Assembly: GCA_051747425.1 (NCBI GenBank)
Contig: JBNJGD010000031.1
Location: forward strand, 1 to 13,664
DNA length: 13,664 bases
Source: HTCC5015 sp051747425
GTDB taxonomy: Bacteria > Pseudomonadota > Gammaproteobacteria > HTCC5015
Reading direction: 5' to 3'
How positions within the stretch are numbered: position 1 is the stretch's first letter; each line of letters begins with the position of its first letter. Positions 6,310-13,178 of this stretch are shown here, piece by piece. The notes beneath the pieces are model-generated. The model searched no databases and was not told the DNA's origin. It saw only the letters and a list, made by a program, of their open reading frames with translations. The translations under genes and the position numbers were made by a program.

Positions 6310-6905
6310 TAGATGGCAGTCTCCTCGCCGGCGCAGGGTTCGCTCCACTCGCGGACAAAGGTGGATGGCTCGGGTCGCTCGGGCGCCGCTGCGCTCTCCG
6401 GCGGCGTGCCCAGGTACAGGTAGCCCACCAGCTTGTCGTCAAAGCCGAGACCGAGGCCCTCGCAGACCTTCCAGTCGCGTGTGTTGATGCCGGTCAGCCA
6501 GATCGAACCGTAGCCCATGGCCCGGGCGGCCAGCTGTATGTGCTCGGCGGCGCAGCCGGCGGAGAGTACTTGCTCCTGTTCCGGTACCTTGGGGTTCCCC
6601 GGTGTGATGCGAGCCACAACGGCGATGATCAGCGGTGCGCGCAGGGGTTTGTTGCGGTAGTTTTCCAGTGCCTCGCTGTCGACTTCGGGGTCGCGCATCT
6701 GGTAGGCCTCGGCGAAAAGGTCGCCCAGCCGCTGGCGCGCTTCGCCGCGAATGACGATAAACGACCAGGGTTGAAGCTGGCCGTGATCCGGGGCCGTGAC
6801 AGCGGCTCGAAACAGGGTGTCCAGCTCGCGGTCGTCCGGTGCGGGTTCAGTGAGCCGTTTGGCCGGCGTCGAGCGGCGCCCGATCAGGTTCTCAATGGCG
6901 TCCAT
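6309..6905 (-). CDS. Nitroreductase family protein, YdjA-like
   Basis: Predicted FMN-dependent NAD(P)H oxidoreductase of the small single-domain nitroreductase group. The 198-residue protein parallels E. coli YdjA: MDAIENLIGRRS at the start (FMN-phosphate-binding RRS), APDHGQLQPWSFIVI, then KVPEQEQVLSAGCAAEHIQL, GYGSIWLTG and DKLVGYLYLGTP. The physiological substrate of this group is not settled. It is the first gene of a leftward pair whose stop overlaps the start of the lytic transglycosylase gene by one base, so the two are translationally coupled. No functional link between them is evident. The promoter should lie in the 138-base divergent gap at 6906-7043. Confidence 0.92.
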   Translation of the reverse strand: MDAIENLIGRRSTPAKRLTEPAPDDRELDTLFRAAVTAPDHGQLQPWSFIVIRGEARQRLGDLFAEAYQMRDPEVDSEALENYRNKPLRAPLIIAVVARITPGNPKVPEQEQVLSAGCAAEHIQLAARAMGYGSIWLTGINTRDWKVCEGLGLGFDDKLVGYLYLGTPPESAAAPERPEPSTFVREWSEPCAGEETAI

Positions 6906-6925
6906 TGGGCAATCCCGGTTTGTGC

Positions 6926-6968
6926 TTAATTATTAAAGCGCTTAGTGATAGTGTTCGATACATTATCG
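6926..6968. promoter_or_regulatory. Divergent control region with three short palindromes
   Basis: The gap between the nitroreductase and diguanylate cyclase genes holds three inverted repeats: TTAATTATTAA (6926-6936), AAGCGCTT (6936-6943) and CGATACATTATCG (6956-6968). The region is AT-richer than its surroundings. It probably contains operators and the leftward promoter (TAATAA-like -10 on the minus strand). A weak rightward match, TTTACC-N17-TAAAGC (6998-7026), precedes the cyclase. All assignments are by eye. Confidence 0.35.
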
Positions 6969-7043
6969 CCCTGCCGAGTCGACTGTGGAATCTCCAGTTT
7001 ACCCAAGCGGGCGGCGTGACTAAAGCACAATGGTGTAACCGCG

Positions 7044-8171
7044 ATGATGAGTTCGAGTGAAGAAGACGACAAAAGCGTGGCAGAGCAGGCGCCAGCCATG
7101 GATTTGGCGACATTGCTGCGCGAGGCCAGGCTCAATGAAGAGAAGCTGATTCACCTCCAGGCGATGGAGGAGAAATTGCTCAATGCCGATTCGTTTTACG
7201 AGGTGTGCAATATCCTCGTTGAGGATTACCGCCGCCAGTTCAACCTTCGTGCGGTTACCCTGACTCTGGTCGATCAGGGCCGTCAGCTCAAGGAATTTCT
7301 TGAAGAGACGCAGCCGAGAGACAGCGAGTTTAATGAGCGCCTGTCGCGCAATGTCTTTTTTATCGATGACTACGAATCCATCAAACACCTGGAAACCCTG
7401 CCCCGCGAGCCCTATGTGGGCCCGGCGGGCGATGAGCACGCCCAGCTGTTGGGTGAGTACGCCGAGGATGTCGAAAGTCTCGCCCTGCTGCCGCTGGTGC
7501 GGCGTGAGGAGTTGATCGGGTTTATCGCCCTGGGCAGTGTCGATCCACAGCGCTACAGCAGTGATATGGCCACCGATTTTATCTCCCGTCTGGGGGCGAT
7601 CGTTGCCGTCTGTGTGCAGAACGCCATCCATCTTGAGCGGGTGCAGTTGATGGGGCTGATTGACTCCCTGACCCAGGTTCGCAACCGCCGCTACTTTTTC
7701 AAGCGACTGGGCGACGAGTTGCACCGGGCCCAGCGTCATGAAGAGCCTCTGAGTTGTCTCTATATAGATGTCGATCACTTCAAGACCATCAATGACCAGT
7801 ACGGTCACACTGGCGGTGATGTCGCCCTGATGCACGCGGCCAACCTGTTGAATCAGGCGGTACGCGAGTCCGATGTGGTGGCGCGACTGGGCGGTGAGGA
7901 GTTTGGCGTTATCATGCCCGCCGCCGATGAGGCGGGTGCACGGGATTGTGCCGAGCGCATTCTCGAACTGTTCAGGCAGACGCCCTGCGAGCTCGGTCGA
8001 AGTGTGCGGATTCCCATGACCGTCTCCATGGGCAGTGCTACGGTCAATACCGGTGACGCCATCGCCGAGCCCTCGGTGCTCAGTGGCAAGCTGGTGGATC
8101 AGGCGGATAGCGCACTTTACCTGGCCAAGGAGCGCGGCCGCGACCAGTGGGTCGCTTACCAGTCTCTTTAA
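7044..8171 (+). CDS. Diguanylate cyclase with N-terminal GAF-like (DUF484-type) sensor domain
   Basis: Makes cyclic di-GMP from two GTP. The 375-residue protein is soluble, with no membrane segment. Residues about 20-200 resemble the DUF484/GAF-like fold (NEEKLIHLQAMEEKLL helix, then SLALLPLVRREELIGFIALG). The GGDEF domain starts with DSLTQVRNRRYF (from 207). It contains the metal-binding D242 in YIDVDHFK and the active-site motif GGEEF (283-287), a catalytically competent variant. An RESD inhibitory site (274-277) stands five residues before it, so product feedback inhibition is expected. The start has no clear ribosome binding site; ATG 7047 directly after is an alternative. It is the first gene of a tightly spaced run through the SPOR gene, with M61 starting 17 bases downstream. 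Confidence 0.93.
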   Translation: MMSSSEEDDKSVAEQAPAMDLATLLREARLNEEKLIHLQAMEEKLLNADSFYEVCNILVEDYRRQFNLRAVTLTLVDQGRQLKEFLEETQPRDSEFNERLSRNVFFIDDYESIKHLETLPREPYVGPAGDEHAQLLGEYAEDVESLALLPLVRREELIGFIALGSVDPQRYSSDMATDFISRLGAIVAVCVQNAIHLERVQLMGLIDSLTQVRNRRYFFKRLGDELHRAQRHEEPLSCLYIDVDHFKTINDQYGHTGGDVALMHAANLLNQAVRESDVVARLGGEEFGVIMPAADEAGARDCAERILELFRQTPCELGRSVRIPMTVSMGSATVNTGDAIAEPSVLSGKLVDQADSALYLAKERGRDQWVAYQSL

Positions 8172-8188
8172 CCCAAGCCGGAAGCAGT

Positions 8189-9985
8189 ATGAATCCTGTC
8201 GACTACACCTTGTGTCCCGCCGATCCTGCGGCGCATTATTTCGATGTCACCCTGCACATACCCGAGCCGGATCCCGAGGGCCAGCGCCTGCGCTTGCCGG
8301 CCTGGATTCCGGGCAGTTACATGATTCGCGACTTCGCCCGCCACATCGTCGAGCTGTCCGCCATCAGTGGCGGCGCCGATCTGGCGGTGTCGCGGGAAGA
8401 CAAGAGTACCTGGCGCTGTGCGCCGGCGCCGGGGGCGCTGGATGTTCGCTACCGCGTTTACGCCTGGGACCTATCGGTGCGCGCCGCACATCTGGACATG
8501 ACCCACGGTTTTTTCAATGGCACATCGGTGTTTCTCGAGGTCGTCGGACAGTCTGCCAGTCCCTGTCGGGTCACCATAGAGCCGCCCCGGGACGAGCGTT
8601 GCGGAGGCTGGCAAGTGGCCACGGCATTACAGAGGGTGGATGGCGAAGCCTACGGTTTTGGCCGCTTCCGTGCCGACCACTACGATGAGCTGGTCGACCA
8701 CCCCGTGGAGATGGGTACTTTTGATGTGGCCACCTTTGAGGCCTGTGGCGTGCCCCACGAGATTGTTCTCACCGGTCGCCACCGCGCCGACATGGATCGC
8801 CTGTGCCGCGATTTGAAGAAGATCTGTGAACACCACATTCGCTTTTTTGGCGGGTCGGCACCCATGGATCGCTATGTCTTTTTGACCATGGTGGTGGGCG
8901 ATGGTTATGGCGGCCTTGAGCACCGGGCCTCCACTGCGCTGATGACCAAGCGCGAAGCCCTGCCTGTAGAGGGCGAAGAGGGCATTGGTCGCGATTACCG
9001 AAACTTCCTCGGCTTGTGCAGCCACGAGTATTTCCATAGCTGGAATGTCAAGCGCATCAAGCCGGCGGCGTTTTCCCCCTATCAGCTGGAGGCCGAGTCA
9101 CACACCCGCTTGCTGTGGGCCTTCGAGGGTATCACCTCCTATTACGACGATCTGGCCCTGGTGCGCTGTGGTCTGATTGCCCGCGACGACTACCTGGAGC
9201 AACTGGCCCAGACCCTGTCGCGGGTATGGCGCGGCAAGGGCCGCCACCGCCAGAGTGTCAGTGATTCCAGCTTTGACGCCTGGACGCGTTTCTACAAGCA
9301 GGATGAAAATGCCCCCAACGCCATTGCCAGCTACTACACCAAGGGGGCGGTAATCGCCCTTTGCCTGGATGCGGCCATGCGCCGCCGGGCCAGCTCTCTG
9401 GACGAGTTGATGGAGCAGCTCTGGTCCCGCCACGGATCTGTTGGCGTCGAGGAAGGTGATATCGAGGCTCTGGTGGCGGAGCTGGCTGGCGATGAAGTGG
9501 CAGAAAAGCTGGCGCACTGGGTCGGTTCCACAGAGGACCCGGATGTCGCCTCCGCACTGGCGGAGTTGGGTGTGGATTTGCAGTGGCGGGCGCCGGGGCA
9601 TCAGAACGACTGGGGCGGCGCCGGCGAGGGCCGGGCTGACGGTGAAAAGCCGGCTTTGGGTGCCCGGGTGGTGGCCGCTCCGGAGTGGGCAGGTGCCGCC
9701 AAAGTGCAGGTGGTCTACGAAGGTGAGGCCGCGCATCGGGCCGGCCTGGCCGCCGGCGATATTCTGGTCGCTCTCGATGGGTTGAGAGTGAGTGCTGCGG
9801 ACATCGAGTCGCGGCTGGCAGCCTATCCGGTCGGTGAAGTCGTGCCCCTGCACGCCTTTCGCCGCGATGAACTGCGGGTAGTGGACTTGCCCCTTTGGGC
9901 GCCGCCGAAAACGGCGGCCCGGCTTACGCCTCGCGAGGGCGGGGTGGAGGTTCGCCGCGCCTGGCTGGGGCCGGCGGCGGAGTGA
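8189..9985 (+). CDS. M61-family metallopeptidase with C-terminal PDZ domain
   Basis: Zinc aminopeptidase of the glycyl aminopeptidase family, about 598 residues. The HEYFH motif (279-283, in SHEYFHSWNVKRIKP) gives the two zinc histidines and catalytic E280; E313 in WAFEGITSYY is the probable third ligand. An all-beta N-terminal domain (RLPAWIPGSYMIRDFARH) precedes the catalytic domain. A PDZ domain occupies about 490-580 (AAHRAGLAAGDILVALDG is typical). No signal peptide is present, so it is likely cytoplasmic. The frame continues 14 codons upstream; ATG 8189 is preferred because it matches the family start, has GGAAG five bases ahead and avoids overlap with the cyclase gene. The stop overlaps the birA start (GTGA). 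Confidence 0.94.
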   Translation: MNPVDYTLCPADPAAHYFDVTLHIPEPDPEGQRLRLPAWIPGSYMIRDFARHIVELSAISGGADLAVSREDKSTWRCAPAPGALDVRYRVYAWDLSVRAAHLDMTHGFFNGTSVFLEVVGQSASPCRVTIEPPRDERCGGWQVATALQRVDGEAYGFGRFRADHYDELVDHPVEMGTFDVATFEACGVPHEIVLTGRHRADMDRLCRDLKKICEHHIRFFGGSAPMDRYVFLTMVVGDGYGGLEHRASTALMTKREALPVEGEEGIGRDYRNFLGLCSHEYFHSWNVKRIKPAAFSPYQLEAESHTRLLWAFEGITSYYDDLALVRCGLIARDDYLEQLAQTLSRVWRGKGRHRQSVSDSSFDAWTRFYKQDENAPNAIASYYTKGAVIALCLDAAMRRRASSLDELMEQLWSRHGSVGVEEGDIEALVAELAGDEVAEKLAHWVGSTEDPDVASALAELGVDLQWRAPGHQNDWGGAGEGRADGEKPALGARVVAAPEWAGAAKVQVVYEGEAAHRAGLAAGDILVALDGLRVSAADIESRLAAYPVGEVVPLHAFRRDELRVVDLPLWAPPKTAARLTPREGGVEVRRAWLGPAAE

Positions 9986-10941
9986 GCGAATTGCCCATGG
10001 CTCTGCTGCGCCAGTTGGCGGATGGTCATTGCCGCTCCGGAGAGTCGCTGGGGCGGTCACTGGGGGTCAGCCGGGCCGCTGTTTGGAAGCAGGTGGCCCA
10101 ATGTCGGCGAACGGGAGATCCTGTGCTGGCGATCCAGGCGATGCCGGGTGAGGGGTATTGTTTGCCGGCCCCCCTGGATTTGTTGCAACCGGAACCCTTG
10201 CGAGCGTCGGCTCCCGTTCCCCTGGCATATCGCCCTCTGGTGGACTCGACCCAGGCAGAGGTTCGGCGGGAGCTGCAGGGGCGGTCGCCGCCACTGGTGG
10301 TGGTGGCCGAAGGGCAGTCCGGCGGGCGAGGGCGCCGCGGGCGCCAGTGGCACAGTGGCTTTGCCCGCGGTCTCTGGTGGACCATGGCCGCCGATCTGGA
10401 TTGTCCGCCGTCGCGTCTGGGCGGTCTCAGTCTGGCTTGTGGCGCCGCTGTGGCGGATGTTATTGCCGATGAGTGCGGAGTGGCTCCCTCCCTGAAGTGG
10501 CCCAACGATATATTGCTCAACGATGCCAAGCTTGGCGGTATTCTGCTCGAAGTGAGTGGCGAGGCCGACGGGCCCAGTCGCGTCCTGTTGGGCGTGGGGC
10601 TTAACACCGGCCCGTTGTCCCCGGAGCTGCTGGCTCTCGGGGCTTCGACACTCGATTTGCCCGCGTCGGTGGCTGGCGGTCGGCAGCGCCTGTTGCTGCG
10701 GGCGCTCGATTCCCTGTGGGCGCTGATCGAGGCTTTTGCCACTGGCGGCTTTGAACCGTGGCGCCAGCGCTGGCTTTCGCGCCACGCCTGGCAGGACAGA
10801 GAGGTCGTGGTTGAGTTGGACGGCCGAGTGCTGCACAGCGGTCGCTGCCTCGGCGTCGACGACCAGGGCGCATTGCGGTTGCAAACGAACCACGGCGAGC
10901 GCGCCGTTCACTCGGGAGAGGTCTCTTTGAGATGTCGCTGA
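9982..10941 (+). CDS. birA: Biotin--[acetyl-CoA-carboxylase] ligase / biotin repressor
   Basis: Activates biotin with ATP and attaches it to the biotin carboxyl carrier protein. With its N-terminal winged helix it should also repress biotin genes. HTH at about residues 19-37 (SGESLGRSLGVSRAAVWKQ). The biotinyl-AMP loop GRGRRGRQW (115-123) and KWPND with K172 are intact, followed by KLGGILLEVSG and LLGVGLNTG. A C-terminal SH3-like domain ends near RAVHSGEVSLRC. Length (319 aa) is normal for a two-domain BirA. I chose GTG 9982 because it overlaps the M61 stop. ATG 9997, five codons on, is an alternative; neither has a strong Shine-Dalgarno sequence. It overlaps coaX by 10 bases. Confidence 0.93.
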   Translation: MSELPMALLRQLADGHCRSGESLGRSLGVSRAAVWKQVAQCRRTGDPVLAIQAMPGEGYCLPAPLDLLQPEPLRASAPVPLAYRPLVDSTQAEVRRELQGRSPPLVVVAEGQSGGRGRRGRQWHSGFARGLWWTMAADLDCPPSRLGGLSLACGAAVADVIADECGVAPSLKWPNDILLNDAKLGGILLEVSGEADGPSRVLLGVGLNTGPLSPELLALGASTLDLPASVAGGRQRLLLRALDSLWALIEAFATGGFEPWRQRWLSRHAWQDREVVVELDGRVLHSGRCLGVDDQGALRLQTNHGERAVHSGEVSLRCR

Positions 10942-11675
10942 AACTGTTGCTGGACTTGGGCAATACCCGCCTTAAGTGGTGGCTGGCCGATGGCGAGGCG
11001 CTGCTTCGCGGTGGCGCCCTGGTGCCCGGGACAGAGGCCGGGAATTTTCGCGCACTGCCCCTGGAGGGTGTGACCGAAGCCTGGGTCTCGGTGGTGGGTA
11101 ACGCCACCTTGTTATCGGCGCTGTCGGATCGCCTGGCCTGGGCCGGTGTCGACTTGCGCTACATAGACACCGCCCGCGAGGTTGGGCTGGTGCATTGCTA
11201 TGAGTATCCGGAACAGTTGGGTGTGGATCGCTGGTTGGCCGTTTTGGCGGCGCGCTGCCACTTGCCGGGGGCGTCCCTGGTCGTAGATGCCGGAACGGCC
11301 ACCACGCTGGATGTGATCGATGCGGAAGGTCGCCACCGCGGGGGCCTGATTTTGCCCGGGCTGTGGACCATGCGCGAGAGCCTTCATCGGCGCACGGCGC
11401 AGCTGCCCGAGGCGAGTGGTTCGCGAACGGCCCTGGGGGAGAACACTGACGAGGCCATTGCCGCCGGCACCTTGCGGGCCCAGGTGGCGACCATAGAGTC
11501 GGTTTACCGGGAGTGGGAAGAGCAGTTGGGCGCGTTGTGCTGTCTGGTGACGGGCGGGGATGGTCGGCTGGTGTACAATGCCCTGACGATCGCGGATGCG
11601 CACCACGATCCCGACTGGATCGCCCGGGGCATGCTCGACTGGGTGCGCCTGGCCAAACCGATGGGTGAACGATGA
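10932..11675 (+). CDS. coaX: Type III pantothenate kinase
   Basis: Phosphorylates pantothenate in the first committed step of coenzyme A synthesis. The 247-residue protein has the ASKHA-fold signatures of CoaX: DLGNTRLKWW (phosphate loop, D8), LGVDRWLA with G97-V98-D99-R100, and DAGTATTLDVID (from 119). LVTGGDGRLV near the C-terminus closes the adenosine site. Type III enzymes are not feedback-inhibited by CoA and need a monovalent cation, which is family knowledge. It overlaps birA at its start and the SPOR gene at its end (ATGA), so all three are probably translationally coupled. The pairing of birA with coaX is widespread in bacteria. Confidence 0.95.
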   Translation: MSLKLLLDLGNTRLKWWLADGEALLRGGALVPGTEAGNFRALPLEGVTEAWVSVVGNATLLSALSDRLAWAGVDLRYIDTAREVGLVHCYEYPEQLGVDRWLAVLAARCHLPGASLVVDAGTATTLDVIDAEGRHRGGLILPGLWTMRESLHRRTAQLPEASGSRTALGENTDEAIAAGTLRAQVATIESVYREWEEQLGALCCLVTGGDGRLVYNALTIADAHHDPDWIARGMLDWVRLAKPMGER

Positions 11676-12487
11676 AATATCTCTTGCTGCTGCTGTTGCT
11701 GGCCAATCTCGTTGCCGGTTTGTGGTGGTACAACGCCGAGAATGATCGCCGTGCCCGGGACCAGCGTGTACCGCAGCTCCCCGGTGGCGAGCTGGTGTTG
11801 TTGTCGGAAATGGACAGGCCGCCGGCCGCCAAAGCGGACAAGGCGGACAAGGCGGACAAGGCGGAAAAGTCTGACCGCAGTGAGACGGCGGATTCCGCGG
11901 TGCCCGCAAGGGAGGCGGAGGATGAGGAAGCTGACCCGGAAGACGCTGACACCGAGGAGGCTGAGTCCCCGGCAAAGCCGGAGCCCGCGCCGGAGCCGGA
12001 GACGGTGGAAAAGCCGGCGGTCTGCATTACCCTCGGCCCCTTTGTTGACAGCGAGGAGGCGCGGCGGGCGGTCAAGCTGCTGTCCACCGATGGCGCCCAG
12101 GTCAGCTGGCGTTCGGCTACGGAGCAGGTGCCCAGTGGGTACCGTGTCTTCATTGCGCCGCTGGAGAACAGCGAGTCGGCTTACGAGTTGGCCGCCGAGC
12201 TGCGCGATCGGGGTGTCGACGACAACTTCGTGATCACCAACCCCAACGACAAGGTCAATGGCATCTCCCTGGGGCTGTTTACACAAAAGCGGGGTGCCAT
12301 CAAGCGGCTGGCGCGCCTGCGCAATCTGGGTTATGAGGCCGAGATTGAGGTGCGCTACCGCGACAGCGAGATCCAGTGGGTGGATTATGAGGGCCCGCGG
12401 GGTGAGTCGGTGGAGCAGTTGTTGCGGGAGGCCACCGAGGGCGTGGAGGATGTTCAGCGCATCCAGCGCGACTGCGAGCGCCGTTAG
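11672..12487 (+). CDS. Membrane-anchored SPOR-domain protein
   Basis: A 271-residue bitopic protein. One N-terminal helix (about 3-20, Leu-rich) anchors it with the rest in the periplasm. A long acidic, Pro/Glu/Ala-rich linker (about 45-115) includes ADK tandem repeats. From about 117 comes a SPOR-like region: VCITLGPFVDSEEARRAV, then GYRVFIAPLENSESAYELAA. A third similar unit, ISLGLFTQKRGAIKRLARL, follows at 198-216. SPOR domains bind denuded glycan strands at division septa, so a role in envelope or septal work is plausible but inferred. It is the last protein gene of the cyclase-M61-birA-coaX run. No terminator directly follows; the next lies beyond the first tRNA. Confidence 0.85.
   Translation: MKYLLLLLLLANLVAGLWWYNAENDRRARDQRVPQLPGGELVLLSEMDRPPAAKADKADKADKAEKSDRSETADSAVPAREAEDEEADPEDADTEEAESPAKPEPAPEPETVEKPAVCITLGPFVDSEEARRAVKLLSTDGAQVSWRSATEQVPSGYRVFIAPLENSESAYELAAELRDRGVDDNFVITNPNDKVNGISLGLFTQKRGAIKRLARLRNLGYEAEIEVRYRDSEIQWVDYEGPRGESVEQLLREATEGVEDVQRIQRDCERR
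11834..11869 (+). repeat. Four tandem 9-base repeats encoding Ala-Asp-Lys
   Basis: GCGGACAAG occurs three times in exact tandem, followed by GCGGAAAAG, in the linker of the SPOR protein (residues 55-66: ADK ADK ADK AEK). Unit length is a multiple of three, so gain or loss of units keeps the frame. Confidence 0.95.
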
Positions 12488-12503
12488 CGGTGCAAAGCGG
12501 GAG

Positions 12504-12532
12504 TTGACCGCTTGGGCAAGTTTGCCTAGAAT
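12504..12532 (+). promoter_or_regulatory. Sigma70 promoter P1 of the first tRNA-Thr
   Basis: TTGACC (12504-12509) and TAGAAT (12527-12532) are separated by exactly 17 bases. The start would be near 12539, followed by a GC-rich discriminator (CGCCGCTCGC), as seen at stringently controlled stable-RNA promoters. The leader before the tRNA would be about 29 bases. It starts 17 bases after the SPOR gene stop. Confidence 0.85.
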
Positions 12533-12567
12533 CGCCGCTCGCTGTCAGGATGTGGTCCCGTCAGTAC

Positions 12568-12643
<76 letters not shown>

Positions 12644-12650
12644 TATTTGC

Positions 12651-12678
12651 AAAACCCTCCCGCCAGGAGGGTTTTTTT
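12651..12678 (+). terminator. Intrinsic terminator between tRNA-Thr(TGT) and tRNA-Tyr
   Basis: The stem CCCTCC (12655-12660), loop CGCCA, and GGAGGG (12666-12671) is extended by four A-T pairs and followed by seven T's (12672-12678). It lies 7 bases after the tRNA's CCA end. It would end transcripts from P1 and any read-through from the birA-coaX-SPOR operon, which has no other terminator. Confidence 0.9.
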
Positions 12679-12743
12679 GTCACTGCACCAGCTCCGGTGT
12701 TGGCGGAGGGTGCGAGACAAAGCGCGAATGCGCCCGGCGGTTG

Positions 12744-12772
12744 TTGACGCCCAGCCGCCCTTGGGGCACAAT
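12744..12772 (+). promoter_or_regulatory. Sigma70 promoter P2 of tRNA-Tyr-Gly-Thr-tuf
   Basis: TTGACG (12744-12749) and CACAAT (12767-12772) are separated by exactly 17 bases, and a GC-rich discriminator (TCGCGCCC) follows. The start would be near 12779, about 13 bases before tRNA-Tyr. Its position just after a terminator and just before the next tRNA supports function. Confidence 0.75.
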
Positions 12773-12791
12773 TCGCGCCCTTGGTTCCCGT

Positions 12792-12877
<86 letters not shown>

Positions 12878-12918
12878 TATTTTGCCCCTTTGGTAGTACA
12901 CGGAAGGGCGAAGGGCAG

Positions 12919-12992
<74 letters not shown>

Positions 12993-13043
12993 ACAAACAA
13001 ATTGATTTTGCGCTGGTTTCGGCCGGTGTGAGAACAAGGTTGG

Positions 13044-13119
<76 letters not shown>

Positions 13120-13129
13120 TTTTTTGAGT

Positions 13130-13142
13130 GCCACGTTGTGGC
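13130..13142 (+). other. Small hairpin in the tRNA-Thr/tuf spacer
   Basis: GCCAC-GTT-GTGGC forms a short perfect stem in the 59-base gap between tRNA-Thr(GGT) and tuf. No T-run follows, so it is not a terminator. It could be an RNA-processing or mRNA 5'-end stability element. The function is inferred from position only. Confidence 0.4.
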
Positions 13143-13178
13143 GTTGTTGCAACTTGATAAAACGTGAAGGTTTAGACG

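Noticed and set aside
8035..8688. Plus-strand frame of 217 codons spanning the cyclase/M61 junction
   Set aside because: It is out of frame with both identified genes and is an Arg/Ser/Pro-rich shadow.
9098..10060. Antisense frame of 320 codons across the M61/birA junction
   Set aside because: Both plus-strand genes have full catalytic motifs; the antisense product is Arg/Gln/Pro-rich without any domain.
10972..12153. Long antisense frame of 393 codons across coaX and the SPOR gene
   Set aside because: Its product is a low-complexity Ser/Arg/Pro-rich shadow of two well-identified genes in GC-rich DNA. It has no recognisable domain.
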